Made by a program: the position numbers and the translations under genes. Under the pieces are notes generated by a model that worked only from the letters and a program-made list of their open reading frames with translations, was not told the DNA's origin and ran no database searches. A stretch of DNA of 64,000 nucleotides from positions 1,817,425 to 1,881,424 of the forward strand of contig VZTJ01000300.1 of NCBI GenBank assembly GCA_013397795.1, in the 5' to 3' direction. This document shows positions 51,355 through 63,035 of this stretch, piece by piece. Position 1 is the first letter of the stretch. Each line of letters starts with the position of its first letter. This DNA comes from Orthonyx spaldingii (taxonomy: Eukaryota; Chordata; Aves; Passeriformes; Orthonychidae).

Positions 51355-52618
51355 TGCATGCCTGAAAAAGGGGGGAGGAAGGGAGGGAAACGAAATGCAT
51401 GCAATTTTGTTTTCTTTTTCTTTTTCTTTTTTTTTTAATGCTGAGAACAAAGGAGTAGTATCTCTATAGCAACACATTAAATTCTATGGATTTTGCTGCC
51501 TTTTCCCCCTCCTGCCCCACAAAGACACCAGAAACCTTAATTTTGCCTGTGGTCACAATGCATGAAGTGGAAGGGAGAAGTATGTGTGAGTGTATGACAG
51601 AGACATAGAAAATCCCTCCCATTGACTCTTCTTTTTTTTAGGGTACAACCATGTTGCTGCCTGTAGGATCAATTACATAGCCTGACCATCTTGAGAAATG
51701 ATGATTTTTTTTTTTTTTAAATGCATACATTTTAAACTTTTTCTCTATTTCAATGGCCTTCTGAGTCATGTTGCAAGCGATACTACTCTTGGCATGTCCA
51801 TGCATGCAGATGCTATTGAACTGGCTACAATGTTGATCTCATTCTTAGTCCATTCTGTCATTGATCCAATGCTGTACTTTGCATTTTTCTTTTAAATGAA
51901 GGTTACGAAATGTCACGGAGCCTTAACAGCATAGCTGGCATAAGTGGAAAAGCGATAGGATTATCCTCAGTGTCTGCGCCCTACAGCTCTCCTAGTCCAG
52001 TGAGACGTTCTTGGTCTCCCATCCCATCTATTTTGTAGCATGGATCAGTAGCAGAGAATGGTCTAAAAAGCTTTACTTTCAATTAGCCTATGCGATGTTG
52101 CATATAGTCCAGGTGACTAAGTCTGAAGATGCAATGTCTCACAGTAGCACCCGCTGGAAACGGTGTTACTTCTGATGCTTAGGTGGCAACACTCCTAAAT
52201 AGCACTCAGATGACAATAGGCAGGCATTGGCGTAGTACTGGTGGGCCATACGTGCTGCATGGTATCAGTACATAGGATGAAGGGTAGATGCACCAGATGG
52301 CTTCCTCCCTGGTGCATCCTGCTAGTATATGCTTACTGTGGTTAATGGTGGATCTACTGGCTCTGTATGGAATGGGTTAGGCGTTTAGTCGATGCTGAAA
52401 ACATGCCAACGATGGAAGATTTTGCTTTTCTCAGGATATTTTTGAGCCATAGGAACCCTGCAGGAGTTTGAGCAAACAAGCACAGTAGGATGAAACTTTG
52501 CATGGGCACCTATTTTAAGCTGAAAGCAATACTCAGACACACTGTAGAGAGGTCTCAGTCTGGCTGACTGCATGGGAAAAAAAATCCTGTTGAAGAAGAA
52601 TATGGCTGCCTCTGCATG
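51355..52618 (+). promoter_or_regulatory. Cluster of eight TGCATG (RBFOX-type) elements
   Basis: TGCATG occurs at 51355, 51396, 51559, 51801, 52256, 52499, 52569 and 52613, all on the transcribed strand. As UGCAUG in the pre-mRNA it is the binding site of RBFOX splicing regulators. Four copies precede the alternative terminal exon at 51902-52038, and four lie between it and the Kv3.1b terminal exon at 52723. By eye the rest of the window has about one copy per 2-3 kb. RBFOX proteins usually repress exons downstream of their sites and promote exons upstream, so the layout suggests control of the tail choice. That role is inference. Confidence 0.6.
51902..52038 (+). CDS. KCNC1: Alternative KCNC1 terminal exon with Kv3.2-like tail
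   Basis: After an acceptor AG at 51900-51901, preceded by a T/C-rich stretch (GCATTTTTCTTTTAAATGAAG), the sequence continues exon 3 in phase: G plus GT gives G, then YEMSRSLNSIAGISG. The frame runs 45 residues to TAG at 52036-52038 and ends RRSWSPIPSIL. The tail resembles the C terminus of the paralogue Kv3.2 (KCNC2), which as I recall also starts GYEKSRSLNNIAG and ends SPIPSIL. The similarity in sequence, phase and position indicates a shared ancestral Kv3 exon. It is serine- and proline-rich with basic residues, so phosphorylation is plausible. The usual mammalian Kv3.1a and Kv3.1b isoforms do not use it. I see no AATAAA between its stop and 52723; the transcript may read through into the Kv3.1b exon and use the signals there. 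Confidence 0.8.
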
Positions 52619-52722
52619 TAGCTATTTCACCTTTTCCTCCTTCCTTTAACACTAAGATGCCGAGCTTGATGTGAAAAGCACAGGGAAGAAGCTCAAGTAC
52701 TGATTGTATTCTTTACATGCAG

Positions 52723-52787
52723 ATCTTTGCAAAGAAAGTCCAGTCATTGCTAAATATATGCCAACAGAGGCAGTCAGAGTGACCTGA
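52723..52787 (+). CDS. KCNC1: KCNC1 terminal exon, Kv3.1b tail
   Basis: An acceptor with pyrimidine tract (TTGTATTCTTTACATGCAG, AG at 52721-52722) opens an exon in phase 1. G from exon 3 plus AT gives D, followed by LCKESPVIAKYMPTEAVRVT and TGA at 52785-52787. This 21-residue end is identical, as I recall it, to mammalian Kv3.1b. The coding part is only 65 nt. It lies 685 nt after the stop of the Kv3.2-like alternative exon, and the two are mutually exclusive ends of the same protein. Confidence 0.95.
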
Positions 52788-54100
52788 CAAGGCAAGATGG
52801 AGATGAACATTGATGGCTAATAAACATCTCTGTGGAACTGTGCAGGCATAGAAGACCTTCTCATTTGGACAAAGTTAACTCGCTCCATGCAGGTTTTATG
52901 GATGATTCTTCGTGGTTCTGAAGTTGTACTAGAGATGCAGGCTTTTTCTACGGCCAAAATGTAACAAAACTGTAGAAGACCTTTTTTTTTTTTAAATCTA
53001 TTATTTTTTGTTCCATAGCATGACTTGCATGAAGATAAAAATGGAAAAAACAAAAACAAAAAAACAAAAAAAAAACCAAAAAAAAAATCCAAAAAAACCC
53101 AACAAAACAACACACACACAAGAAACACTGCAAATGTATTAAGGAGAAAAAAGAAAAAAAAAAAAAAGCAAAGTTATATATTTTCTTTCAAAGCTCTTTA
53201 CTTTTACATACATTGTTGTAGCCAAAATGTAAAACATTATAAAACTGTACATTTCTTTGCTATGGATCGCTTCTTTTTGTATACAAGATACAGAGTAATG
53301 GTTTTAAAAAGTGCAATCAGGCAGTCATCGGTCATATTGACCACGCCTTCACTGTTCATCACACCGACATGGAAGTCAAGAACTTTTAATCCAACTAGAA
53401 GTGTATAAAAATAAGAAAAACCTTTTCCTGTCTGTTTTTGTTGGCATGCTTGTGACACATGGGACCTTCCTTCGGACCTGACAGCAACAGCTGGTTAATT
53501 TTCCAGCTCTGGTTATGTTGTATTTTATTGATGTATAGATCCAACGTAAAGACCCTTCATAAATTGTTCATATTAAGTAATCAGTATGAATTTTAAACAA
53601 AAGAGGTGTTATTTTAAAACTGGGACTTATAGTACAAAATCAGGAAAATACTCAAGTATAAATGGTCTCAAAGTTTAAGAAACAAGACAACAGCATTGTA
53701 TGCAATTTAGTACTGAGTAAAATGCATGCACAATGTTATGCAAAACAATTCTAGCATGAAAATAAATTTTGTATCATGGTTTCAGTGCCTGCTGTATAGT
53801 GTAAAGGGGAATCCTTTTCTGAAGCAATCAGGGGTTTCCAGAGACTTGCTTCTAAAATCTTGAATAAATACAGTGTTCTCAACAGAAACGTAGGAGAAAA
53901 GCTTGGTATTGCTTTGGTTCTACAATGCTAATTTTGGTTAGTAGATAATAAATGAAGTCTGCAAACACTTGATACAACTGATGTCTAAAGAATTCACACC
54001 ATTAGTAATTTTACAAGGGAAGATTAAAAACCCCTATAATGATCTAGGTATCTTCCTTTTCCCTCCCCGATAATAATAAATGTTTGTCTTTTTAGCTGAT
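52788..54100 (+). other. Probable KCNC1 3' UTR
   Basis: The stretch after the Kv3.1b stop contains several AATAAA signals on the plus strand: 52819, 53761, 53863, 53947 and 54075. The last is followed directly by a GT/T-rich run (TGTTTGTCTTTTT), the usual downstream element, so an end near 54100 is plausible. The true 3' end is not fixed by the sequence, and longer UTRs are possible. A long A-rich tract lies at 53040-53167. Confidence 0.5.
53040..53167 (+). repeat. A-rich tract with C interruptions
   Basis: About 130 bp of mostly A with regular single C or CC breaks, in the probable KCNC1 3' UTR. Open frames across it on both strands (lysine- or phenylalanine-rich) are artefacts of composition. 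Confidence 0.85.
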
Positions 54101-57094
54101 TAAATGAATTCAGTTTTTCTTACTTCTTTGGGCCCCGTCCTTCACTTGTTCTTCTCTGAGCCACACCAGTCCACCTGATATGAAACTGAAAGAAATCCAG
54201 GTGTCCGAGCCGCACTTGGTTTGCCACACAAAACATGCACCAGTAAGACGCGAGAAACACAATGGGATTAAGTTTCATTTTAGATGCTACAAATGACAGC
54301 TATGGACTATGTGCCAACAGCATCCTAGTTGCCTGAGCATTTTTGGTAAAGTACTTCTATAAAGGAAGGATACACACCTTTATCCTCATGTGAGGGACTT
54401 CACAAGAGCTGGCAATCTTCTAGGCAAGCTACAGCATCTGCAACTGTTGATGGGAATGGAAATGTAAAGGAATAGTATCCCTACAGTATGGAGGAAGTAG
54501 AGATTAAACCCAAAAAAACCCAGAAGAAACACTAATGGCTCTGGTAAGTGCTAAATTATAAACAAAAAAACCCCAACTGCAGCTGGACCTTGCCGTCACA
54601 AACTTCTACTCCAAAAGAAAAGCAAGGAAGACCTCGAGCTGTGTTTTAGGAGTAGAAGAAAGGCTGATAATCTGAATTTGTACATAATTAGGAAACTCCT
54701 TTGTGGTCCTTGATACAACATTATGTACTTGATTTCTGCTTTATTTTCTCCCAAGAACTACTTTTGTCACACTGTTTCTATGCTGTCATTCTCAGAAGAT
54801 AAATTTCTTACCTCCAGAGGTAAGATCCAGATTCATCCAGGATTTGCTTAATGAACAACTTTTCCTCCTATAATGTATTAAGAATCCAGAAATAGATTTA
54901 TCTGCCCCATTTTTTATTTAACACTGACTCAAGGGCCCAGTGTTAATTCTCCATTACCATAAGGAATACCAACAATTCAGCCCTCTAAATTCCATGTAGG
55001 TCTTCACCTTCCACTGCACTTTGCATACATCTGAGCCTTAGAGAACAAGCTGGGTAAAATGCTCATTCTGTGCTACTTTTTTACATCCCCTACTCCCATT
55101 TTCATTCAGGTTCTCCTCTCTGCTCATTCTGATTTGAGGTAACCATGTCTTTTGGGTGACTTCTATAAACCCTTCAGAAACAGAACCACACTTCTCATCC
55201 ACTGCCCTTTAGGAGATGCTCTAAAGCTTAATACTTGTTTGATCCCAGAGTTCCCCTTGCACAACTGTGGCAGCTCTGACAACACAGGAAGAGAGGGAAA
55301 CAAGAGAAGTGGAAAATCTCAGAAGCTGTTGCATTGAATCCTAAGAGAAATTTACCACATCATCCCAGCTGCCTTGCAGTTAAGGAGCTTTTGCTGGGGT
55401 ATTATGATTAAAACATTAATTCCTTCAAGCCTGCCCCCTCTCCTTACAGGAGGCACATATTTTCATTAAAGCATTAAAACTATTCATGCTGGTAGATTCT
55501 GACTTCAGGCTTTCAATAATGCCACCAGCTACTTCTGAGTTCACACCATTGTAAGTAAGAGCAGAAATACGTTCTGCAGTTCAGTTACACTCTGCCTGTT
55601 TCCTGCTGGAAATGAACATCTGTGTTTCCTCCCCTGTAAACTCAGCTTTCAGCAGTCATTTCCCAGCTCTAAGACCCAGAGCTGGCCCTTCTGAACCCAC
55701 TGGCAATTAGTGGCTTATTACTTGCTAACAGTTAAAGCACAGCTCAACCACACATTCTACACATATAGCTTTTCCTCTGACTGCATGAAGGTACTTGTTT
55801 TTTCTGGACCAACCTGATGTGTCTCCACAATTGCAATTTCAGACAGAAGAAATTCCTGAGAAGAGGTTTCTGCTTTCTCACTCCAACAAAAAAAAAAAAA
55901 ATCTAGCTAAAACCGCTGTGATAACAGTCAAGCGCAGCAGTCATTAATATGGATAAAGTGATTTTTCATGTAAATTGCCTCCTCTCTCCTTAAAGCTTCA
56001 GGGCCAAAAAGAAAATACATCACTGAAACAAATGGCTGCTAGGACAAATGAGCAGACTGCAATACAGAAGAGAGCAAGCAGAGCTAAGGCAAGAGCATCA
56101 AAAAGGAACTGAGCATGGAGCTGCTTACAAAAAAGATAACCTGAAGATATTACCCTGCCAGTTTGCATATCCCTTTCATAGTTTTAAAACAAGGCAGCCT
56201 ACTTCTCTGCTTTCCATATATATCCTGGAAGGAACTCTGCCTCTGAGCTCACACACAAACTACCTTCACTTCATGAAAACATGCTTAAATTATGCAGGTT
56301 ATTTTTAAGTCACTCACTCACTTGAGTTTGGGCATAAAACACCTGTCTGTTCCAGAGTCCCAAAGCCTCTGCATTCATCTATATTTTAGGGAAATACAAA
56401 CGTTTAATTGCAATCAAGAACAATATTTGAATTCAAATTGAACTGAATGTTTAAAAACAGATCCAGAGCTGCATCTCTTGACTTTCTTTATCTGACAAAG
56501 CAAATGCTGTAACAAGATCCCTTCCCTGTCTCAGCCTGGCAAAGCCAGGTTTTCAACCGTCAGCATTCACTTGAACATTAAAAAAACTTCAAGTAAGTGC
56601 ATTGGTCCAAACATCTACAGGTACCAAAAATTAGGAGCACATTGGCTTCCACTGTTTTTCCTGCTGCCCAAGACAGAGATTCCTTGGGCAGCAAAAGGCA
56701 AAATGTTGCAGTTGTATTAGCTCAGCTGTCACTGTGAGGTACCTGCACTGCCTCTGGACTCAAAGGACTTAGCAGGGATGACACAGCCTGTGCAGAGGCT
56801 GCTGACTGTGAGTCACACCAGCACAACAGCAGACAAGGCTTAAGCCCAGGGAAAGCAGCTCAGTAGGAGCCACGCTTTGCTGGGGTGGTGTCAGTGCAAG
56901 TGGGTGACTGCAGAAAAGGCGGCAGCAGCTCAAGAGGTGGGAAATGAGAAAGACACAGGATGAGTTTGGAAAATGGGTTATGCAAGCAGGAGCAATGGAA
57001 ACAGCAATCAGCAGTGAGTGGGAAAAAAGAGCAAGGAGACAGGGACAGAGTGGCAGTGAGACATACCCAAAACAACCACCAAGAACCACTAGCC
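54101..57094. other. Intergenic between KCNC1 and SERGEF
   Basis: Noncoding, AT-rich; an A run lies at 55888-55901. No exon or RNA gene recognised. It may include further KCNC1 3' UTR. Confidence 0.5.
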
Positions 57095-57310
57095 TAGAAG
57101 GTAGAGCCTTGGCCTGGGACTCAGGAAATGGGAATTTTACTCTTGACTCCCCTGTGGACATGCTGGATTACCTTGGTTGGGCAATTCAATTTTTAGTGCC
57201 TCAGCTTCTGTTTCTGTGACATTATCCTCTTTTCAAGTGTTCTGATGTCAAAAGAGGAAAAGCCGTATTTAAGAAGGGATAGTTATTATAGTCTATCTCC
57301 TCAGAACTAA
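57095..57310 (+). repeat. MIR SINE
   Basis: The plus strand follows the MIR consensus over most of its length: 'aaggtagagccttggcctgg', 'gactcaggaaatgggaattt', 'attaccttggttgggcaatt', 'agtgcctcagcttctgtttc', then a tail 'gatagttattatagtctatc'. This is the clearest of the MIR copies in the window. Confidence 0.75.
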
Positions 57311-60300
57311 GGTACCAGCGGAGAGAAGTGTCTCTTCATTATTTAAAAGATGCCCTATCTCCTTGTCTGCAGAACACAATGCCCCTGTAGGAATCCCTTT
57401 TCTTTTGTACTTTAAAGAAGAGGATTATTATGGAAAATGATTAAGCACCCACACAGTTAAAATGACAGAGCATTTTCATTACTGATTGGCAACTCCTCTG
57501 CTGCCCTAATTTAGGTACCACGTCTTCATGCATTCAAATCCGTAAAAACAAAACAAAAGCTAAACTCACTTGACATTTGCAGCCAAAAACTAAAGTCATG
57601 TCAGAACATTAAAAATCTCCCAATTCTTGGCCTCACTGCTAAATACAAAAACAAAAGTAAAAGCACAGTCAGCTAGCAAAGTGTTCATATATACTTAAAA
57701 GAACTGTGATGGCCAGGGAGTACTGGAACAACATTGCATTGAAGTTCTGCAATCTCCATTTACAAAGTCTCAATGCCAAGACCTGAAGAAAGAACTCCCC
57801 CCCAAGACTGCATAGTATCTGGATAATCAGGCGGTCTACAGGCAAAGCAGCCTGGAAAGAGATGAGAAAGTTGGAAATGAACAGAGGGAGAGGCTAGCCG
57901 ACATGGGAACTGGACTCACACTCAACCCCCTACCAACCTGCAAAGGCTCATTTGGAAATGGGATGAAATCTGACATGTCACAAAATAAAAATGCCACAGA
58001 AAACTTTGCAAAATAAATGTCACCCCTGAAATTTCTCACCCCTCAGCCACCTTCTGTTCAGGAATAACTACTTTGTTGCTCTTGTTTCCAATCAAGCTGA
58101 AAAATGTGTTCTCCCAATACTCTAAATTTATGCTTCCTCATTCTCCCACAAGGAAACACGTGGTTCATCCAGGCCATGATTCAAATACAGAGACTATTTT
58201 CACTGCTGGATATTTTCAGTCACATACTCTATTTCGATGTTTTACAGAGGCACTGATGAGTAAAAACTGCTGCTGCATTAAAAACAGGTGAATGCTGAGA
58301 CAACTGACTGATGAACCTGAATGAAATGCACAAATAGCTCAAGAATGTGCCTGATTTCAGTACTTTAACATTTAAATGGGTTACAAAAAAACAATGGCTT
58401 TACACATGCAGTTTCTCCAAATTAACTTCAAAGGCACATATGATACAGACCTACATCTTCAGTCATATTCACCCAGCAGAAGGCCATTTCCATAAAACCA
58501 AAGCATTTAAATTCAAGACTATTATTCTTTCTAACATGGAGTAAAACATGCAAGATCAGCATTTACTGGGAAACAAGAACAGCACAAAAGCTAAAGGAAA
58601 AGAACAAAGCACATAGTACCTCTTTTTAGAACATGTATCAAGATACTGATATGTAAAAAGTTAAAGTGGTCAATTGTTTCTGTGTCAGCTGGAGTTGTCA
58701 GCAGATTCCGTGTAAGCGCCACTTTTTTACTGTGCACATTTTGAACCACAATCAAAACCACCCAAGATGATTCTCTACCCCAGGCTGTATCCATTCCAAG
58801 CCTTTGGAATTTTCAGCGAGTAGTAAATGGCATAAGCAGGACTCAAATACTGATAAAAAAATCTGGAGTCCTTTTCAAGAAAATATCTAGCTAAAAGAAA
58901 AAGCACAAGACTTACTATGAACCATAAAAATATCAAAATTGCTCAGAGTGACCAAGCTCTGTCGTCGTCTTGATTTCTAACACAGGGAAAAGGAACTGGA
59001 AGTCCCAGAATTACTTGTCTTGTTTAAATCAGATACAGAGTTCATGGAACCAAATGGAAAAAATAGTAAGTATTTGGTTAAGTGCTGGACTAGATCAGAG
59101 GCCTGATTGAAATATTTCTGAGTTTGCAAGATGAGGACAGATGTTGCTGTTTCGGCTGAGGAGAACTGGAAATTTCAAGATGTGCTATGAATGAGAAAAA
59201 ACTGAAACACTGAAGGTCAACAATTCACGTTATTATAAATAAACGGTGGAAGAGGGGGAACAATAACATCCGCGAAATAGAATAGTCTTTCATCTCACTC
59301 CCACCACACTGGCAGGCTGAAATGCTGTTATGCTGTGAGATTATTCAGTCTTCAGGAGCTGTATCTTCCCTGGCTCTGTCTTCCCCCTCCTTCTCCCCAT
59401 GTTTTAGCTGACTGTATCAGGCTCTCTATCACCCTTCATTTAAATATTTTTCCATGGTCACCATTCTCTTGTACATTCAAACTGATCTCCTTCATCAGTT
59501 GTCCATCCTCATCTCTAAGTCTCACGGCTCAAAACGTGCCACAAAAAGTACAATCAAGTCATCCCCTCCCTCTCCCACACACAGTTTCTCTGTGCTCAAA
59601 ACATGTAGCTGAGTAAAAGCTCCTGCCACTCATTTAGAAGTAACCTTTGTGGTGATTGCAGATGGCAAGACTAGTTAGACACCAAAAGGACACGAAGATA
59701 GAGAAGTCAGTGTTGTGTAAGAAGTGGTGACTGGGCAAACCATCTTTCATCTTTCAAATGAACACACTTCAAATACAGGGCTTGGCACACCAAGCACAAA
59801 AGCATCTTAGGACTTCAAACAACAGAAAGGCACACAACAGCTTTCTTCTTCTCCCCCTCCACCCAAGGACCTGAAAGGTCTCTGGACTGAAGGTCAACAG
59901 TTCACAACTTGTTCTCCCTCATGAATGTCAGCTCACTGGCAGGTTTGCTTATCTTCAGAAAATGCAAGAGAAGAGCGGCTGCACAAACACTTGCTTAACT
60001 GGTTCCGGTGTCTTTTTGTAAATATATAAATATATATATTACAAACTTTGTCAGTTTATTTCCATTTGAACCTGAACACAGAATGCTTATGTAACAGGCT
60101 TCTTGCTTAGTTTATCACAGAAGACTGTTAAAGAACTATGAACTGCAGCACACTGGGTCTGCATTTTGCCTTGCAGAGACTGATCTTCTTCATCAGGGTA
60201 TCAACAGGCAACAGTCATAAGCTCTGAACACCAGCATGGACAGGTGTTTTCTTCCACTTGATTAGGAACTTTTCACTATGTGCTCCCTTCCTTACAGAGA

Positions 60301-60913
60301 AAGCCTTAGTTGATTTTGTACAGTGCTTTATTCTGCAAGCAAAGCCACTGACATACAAAACAGGGCATTCACAAAGAATGAGCAGCAACTTGGTTTTGAC
60401 ATTCAGCCATGGACCTTCTACAATGAATTGTATTCATTCTCTATACTACAGCAGCACTTTGAAGCCCTGACTGATGACAAAGCACTCACTACGTCAAGAA
60501 AAATCATTACTTCCCAAAGTTTTCAAGCTATGTAGGCACAACAGAGGAGAGAAAAATGCAGTTCTTGCCTTTCAAAGATGAAGATGAGATGCAGAATGCA
60601 AATATAAAACACCAGATCAGGACCAGGAACAAACTAATGTACTCCTTTCTTTCCTCACCTTATCATCCCAAATCATTCTTTGTGTTCCAAAAGTGTGTTC
60701 ACATTACAGGCATGAAAAAGTGAAAAACATTTCAAATATCCAATTCACATTTATTTGTTACATAATTTGTTGGACTCCTCTGCAATGAACTGCAGCAATA
60801 GCACACACAGTCAAAACATGTCCAGCCCAGTAATCCCCAGGTAAGGCACATACTGGCTGTGATTAATCAAGGAACAGACTTATTGAGAGGACATAATTAC
60901 TGAAACAAGAGAA
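57311..60913. other. Intergenic between KCNC1 and SERGEF 3' ends
   Basis: AT-rich noncoding sequence with no recognisable gene. The boundary with the SERGEF 3' UTR is uncertain; minus-strand AATAAA signals also occur near 60749 and 60048. Confidence 0.5.
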
Positions 60914-62817
60914 CATGTTTATTTGGTACACAGATTTTGGAGGAAAACAAAAATAGAAACCCCAGACAGGACTGTCAATGACAAACTGTTCAGTGCATAT
61001 ATTAGAGAGGCTTTGGTATCCAGAAAATGGCATTGAGGACAGTCAATAAATAGCAACTTAGATAATTAAAAGTGCAAGAGGTCACGGTCTGGAACAGTAT
61101 ATTGCCATGAAGAACCACAATTAACACATGGATTTAAAAAAACCCCACTTTACAACAGAAATCTCAATTCTACACACTTCTTGCAGAGAACCCATTTGAT
61201 TATTCTTTTGGTATCTGTAATTAGTTAAAACCAGCTTCATAGTCTGCTCAAGTTTGTCATCCATTGAATAGCAAAATAAAACACTTTTGAAAATGAAGTC
61301 AAGAACCATAACTGCTGTAAAACTAAGGGTGAAAAAACCGCTGCAGCCCATATTATCACCTTAATTCCTTCCCCTTCATATGTAAGCTGATACATCATTA
61401 GAAGGTCTTCCTGTCCTATTTCCTAAGAACTTTTCTCTGAGCATTTTGTAATTCTGTAAGGCTTTTTCCCTGGCAAGCCTACTTTAAAAATTAAGCCACT
61501 GTTTAGCAACAGCAGGTCTCATTAAAAGGTGCATTTACCACACAGTAGAATTCTCCATATTTAGAACTTGAAGTACGTTGAATACCACAGCAAATATAAG
61601 TATTGTGGGTGGTAAACATCCAGTTTAATGGCATCCACTGTATTTGTGTGGAAAAAACAGTTTTATAAATAGCTTCCAAAATTTTGCTCAACATAGGCAG
61701 CTAATAATATCAAAAGACATCTCATTTTACACGTTTTCCTTTCTCCTACCAAAACAAGTGATAGGCCTACGTTCTCTGTCAAGCACCCACCTGGAACAAG
61801 TTCTGTGGGCACGCTGTGAAGCAGCAACTCAGTTGGGCTGCAAAACAGAAGTGAGAACTAACCTGAAATTATCAGGAGCATTCTGGTCTGCCTTTTAGGC
61901 TGGAGAACTTGTAAAATCTTTCTGGTTAGATTCTGATGTCTTCCTATTCCAAGGCAGCTGGAAACACAGGAGCTACATTGGATCAAGCTGTCCTCAACAG
62001 CTACAACTGACCTATGCCCTTTGATAAGAACTTTTTGATTGTTTCCAACAGCTCTTAGAAGGTTTCTTTTCCTAAGCAGCAGCTTCAGAAACTTCAGGTT
62101 TGATTTGCAAGTTAATGATAATTCATGCAGATCTGCATCCCTGTAAATCTATAATAAACTGATGTCAGGCACAGAACATAATCCATGAGAAATACTGCTC
62201 CTTTCACAGTTTAACTGAGATAAAGCGAGTTCAAAAGGGCCTCATTTTCCCCTCTTGCCAGTCTTCTAAATCATATTGCTTTTTTTCTTTTAATCCTAAT
62301 CTTCTGCTTAAAATGTGTATATGCATCTAGTCATGTTCACTGGCATTTCTTTATGACACAATTTTCTGAACTGCTGGGAGCTCTCAACTCCAGTAGAAGC
62401 TGGCAGGTGCAAGAAATAATGATGTAAAGATACAACAACAAAAGACCACCTTCTCAGACCATTTCTTCAGACTGAATTTATACACCAATAAGGCATTATG
62501 CATTCAGTTTCTTCCTCAAAGATTTCTCAGAAGAACAAGAAAATATAAATCTGTCTTCAGTTGTATTGCATGAAGGCAGAAAGTCTGTAGTTCTATCTAT
62601 GGGTAAGAAAGTCAATTCCTGTGGTAAGAACCCAGGAAACAATTTTTAAAATATTACAGCTTTTTATGCATAGTCGCTCCTTTTAGATTTAGGAAAAACA
62701 TCTTCACTCTCCAACTATTGTGTCAATCATGGGCAGTTCTCCTGTAGCACTTCTGAGCTACACAATCCAAAGATGTTCATCCACATCCATGATGCCATAA
62801 TTCCAGCTGTGCTGGGT
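60914..62817 (-). other. Probable SERGEF 3' UTR
   Basis: Downstream of the SERGEF stop on the minus strand, the first clear AATAAA I find is near 60914-60919 (TTTATT on the plus strand), which would give a 3' UTR of about 1.9 kb. A second candidate lies near 60749. The extent is inference. Confidence 0.35.
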
Positions 62818-62984
62818 CTAGTGTGGAGTTTGACAGAGAGCCATAGAGTGTCCTGCCCCACAGCCAATTAAGATCTGTTTTGCACAGCCAAGAGCTTTGA
62901 CTGGCTTTGGGACACGAACATTTGCTTCTGTGCCATCACCACACATGCCGTGTTCGTTCCATCCCCAAGAGAAGCACTGGCCAC
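62818..62984 (-). CDS. SERGEF: SERGEF last coding exon, final RCC1-like repeat
   Basis: SERGEF (secretion-regulating guanine nucleotide exchange factor, also DelGEF) is a seven-bladed RCC1-like propeller protein that binds the exocyst subunit Sec5 in mammals. On the minus strand the exon starts after TTTCTGTCCTCTCTTTCAG (AG at 62985-62986) in phase 1. It reads GQCFSWGWNEHGMCGDG, then TEANVRVPKPVKALG, then ILIGCGAGHSMALCQTPH and TAG (62818-62820). The blocks CFSWGWNEHGMCGDG and GCGAGHSMAL are typical RCC1 repeat features and match human SERGEF closely. The human protein, as I recall it, continues about 50 residues past this point with a charged tail; here it stops. The other exons lie beyond the right edge. 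Its convergent position next to KCNC1 matches human 11p15.1. Confidence 0.93.
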
Positions 62985-63035
62985 CTGAAAGAGAGGACAG
63001 AAAATACAGAATAAAGGCCACAAAACCACAACAGG

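Noticed and set aside
52817..53408. Overlapping Phe-rich and Lys-rich open frames
   Set aside because: They are produced by the A-rich low-complexity tract in the KCNC1 3' UTR.
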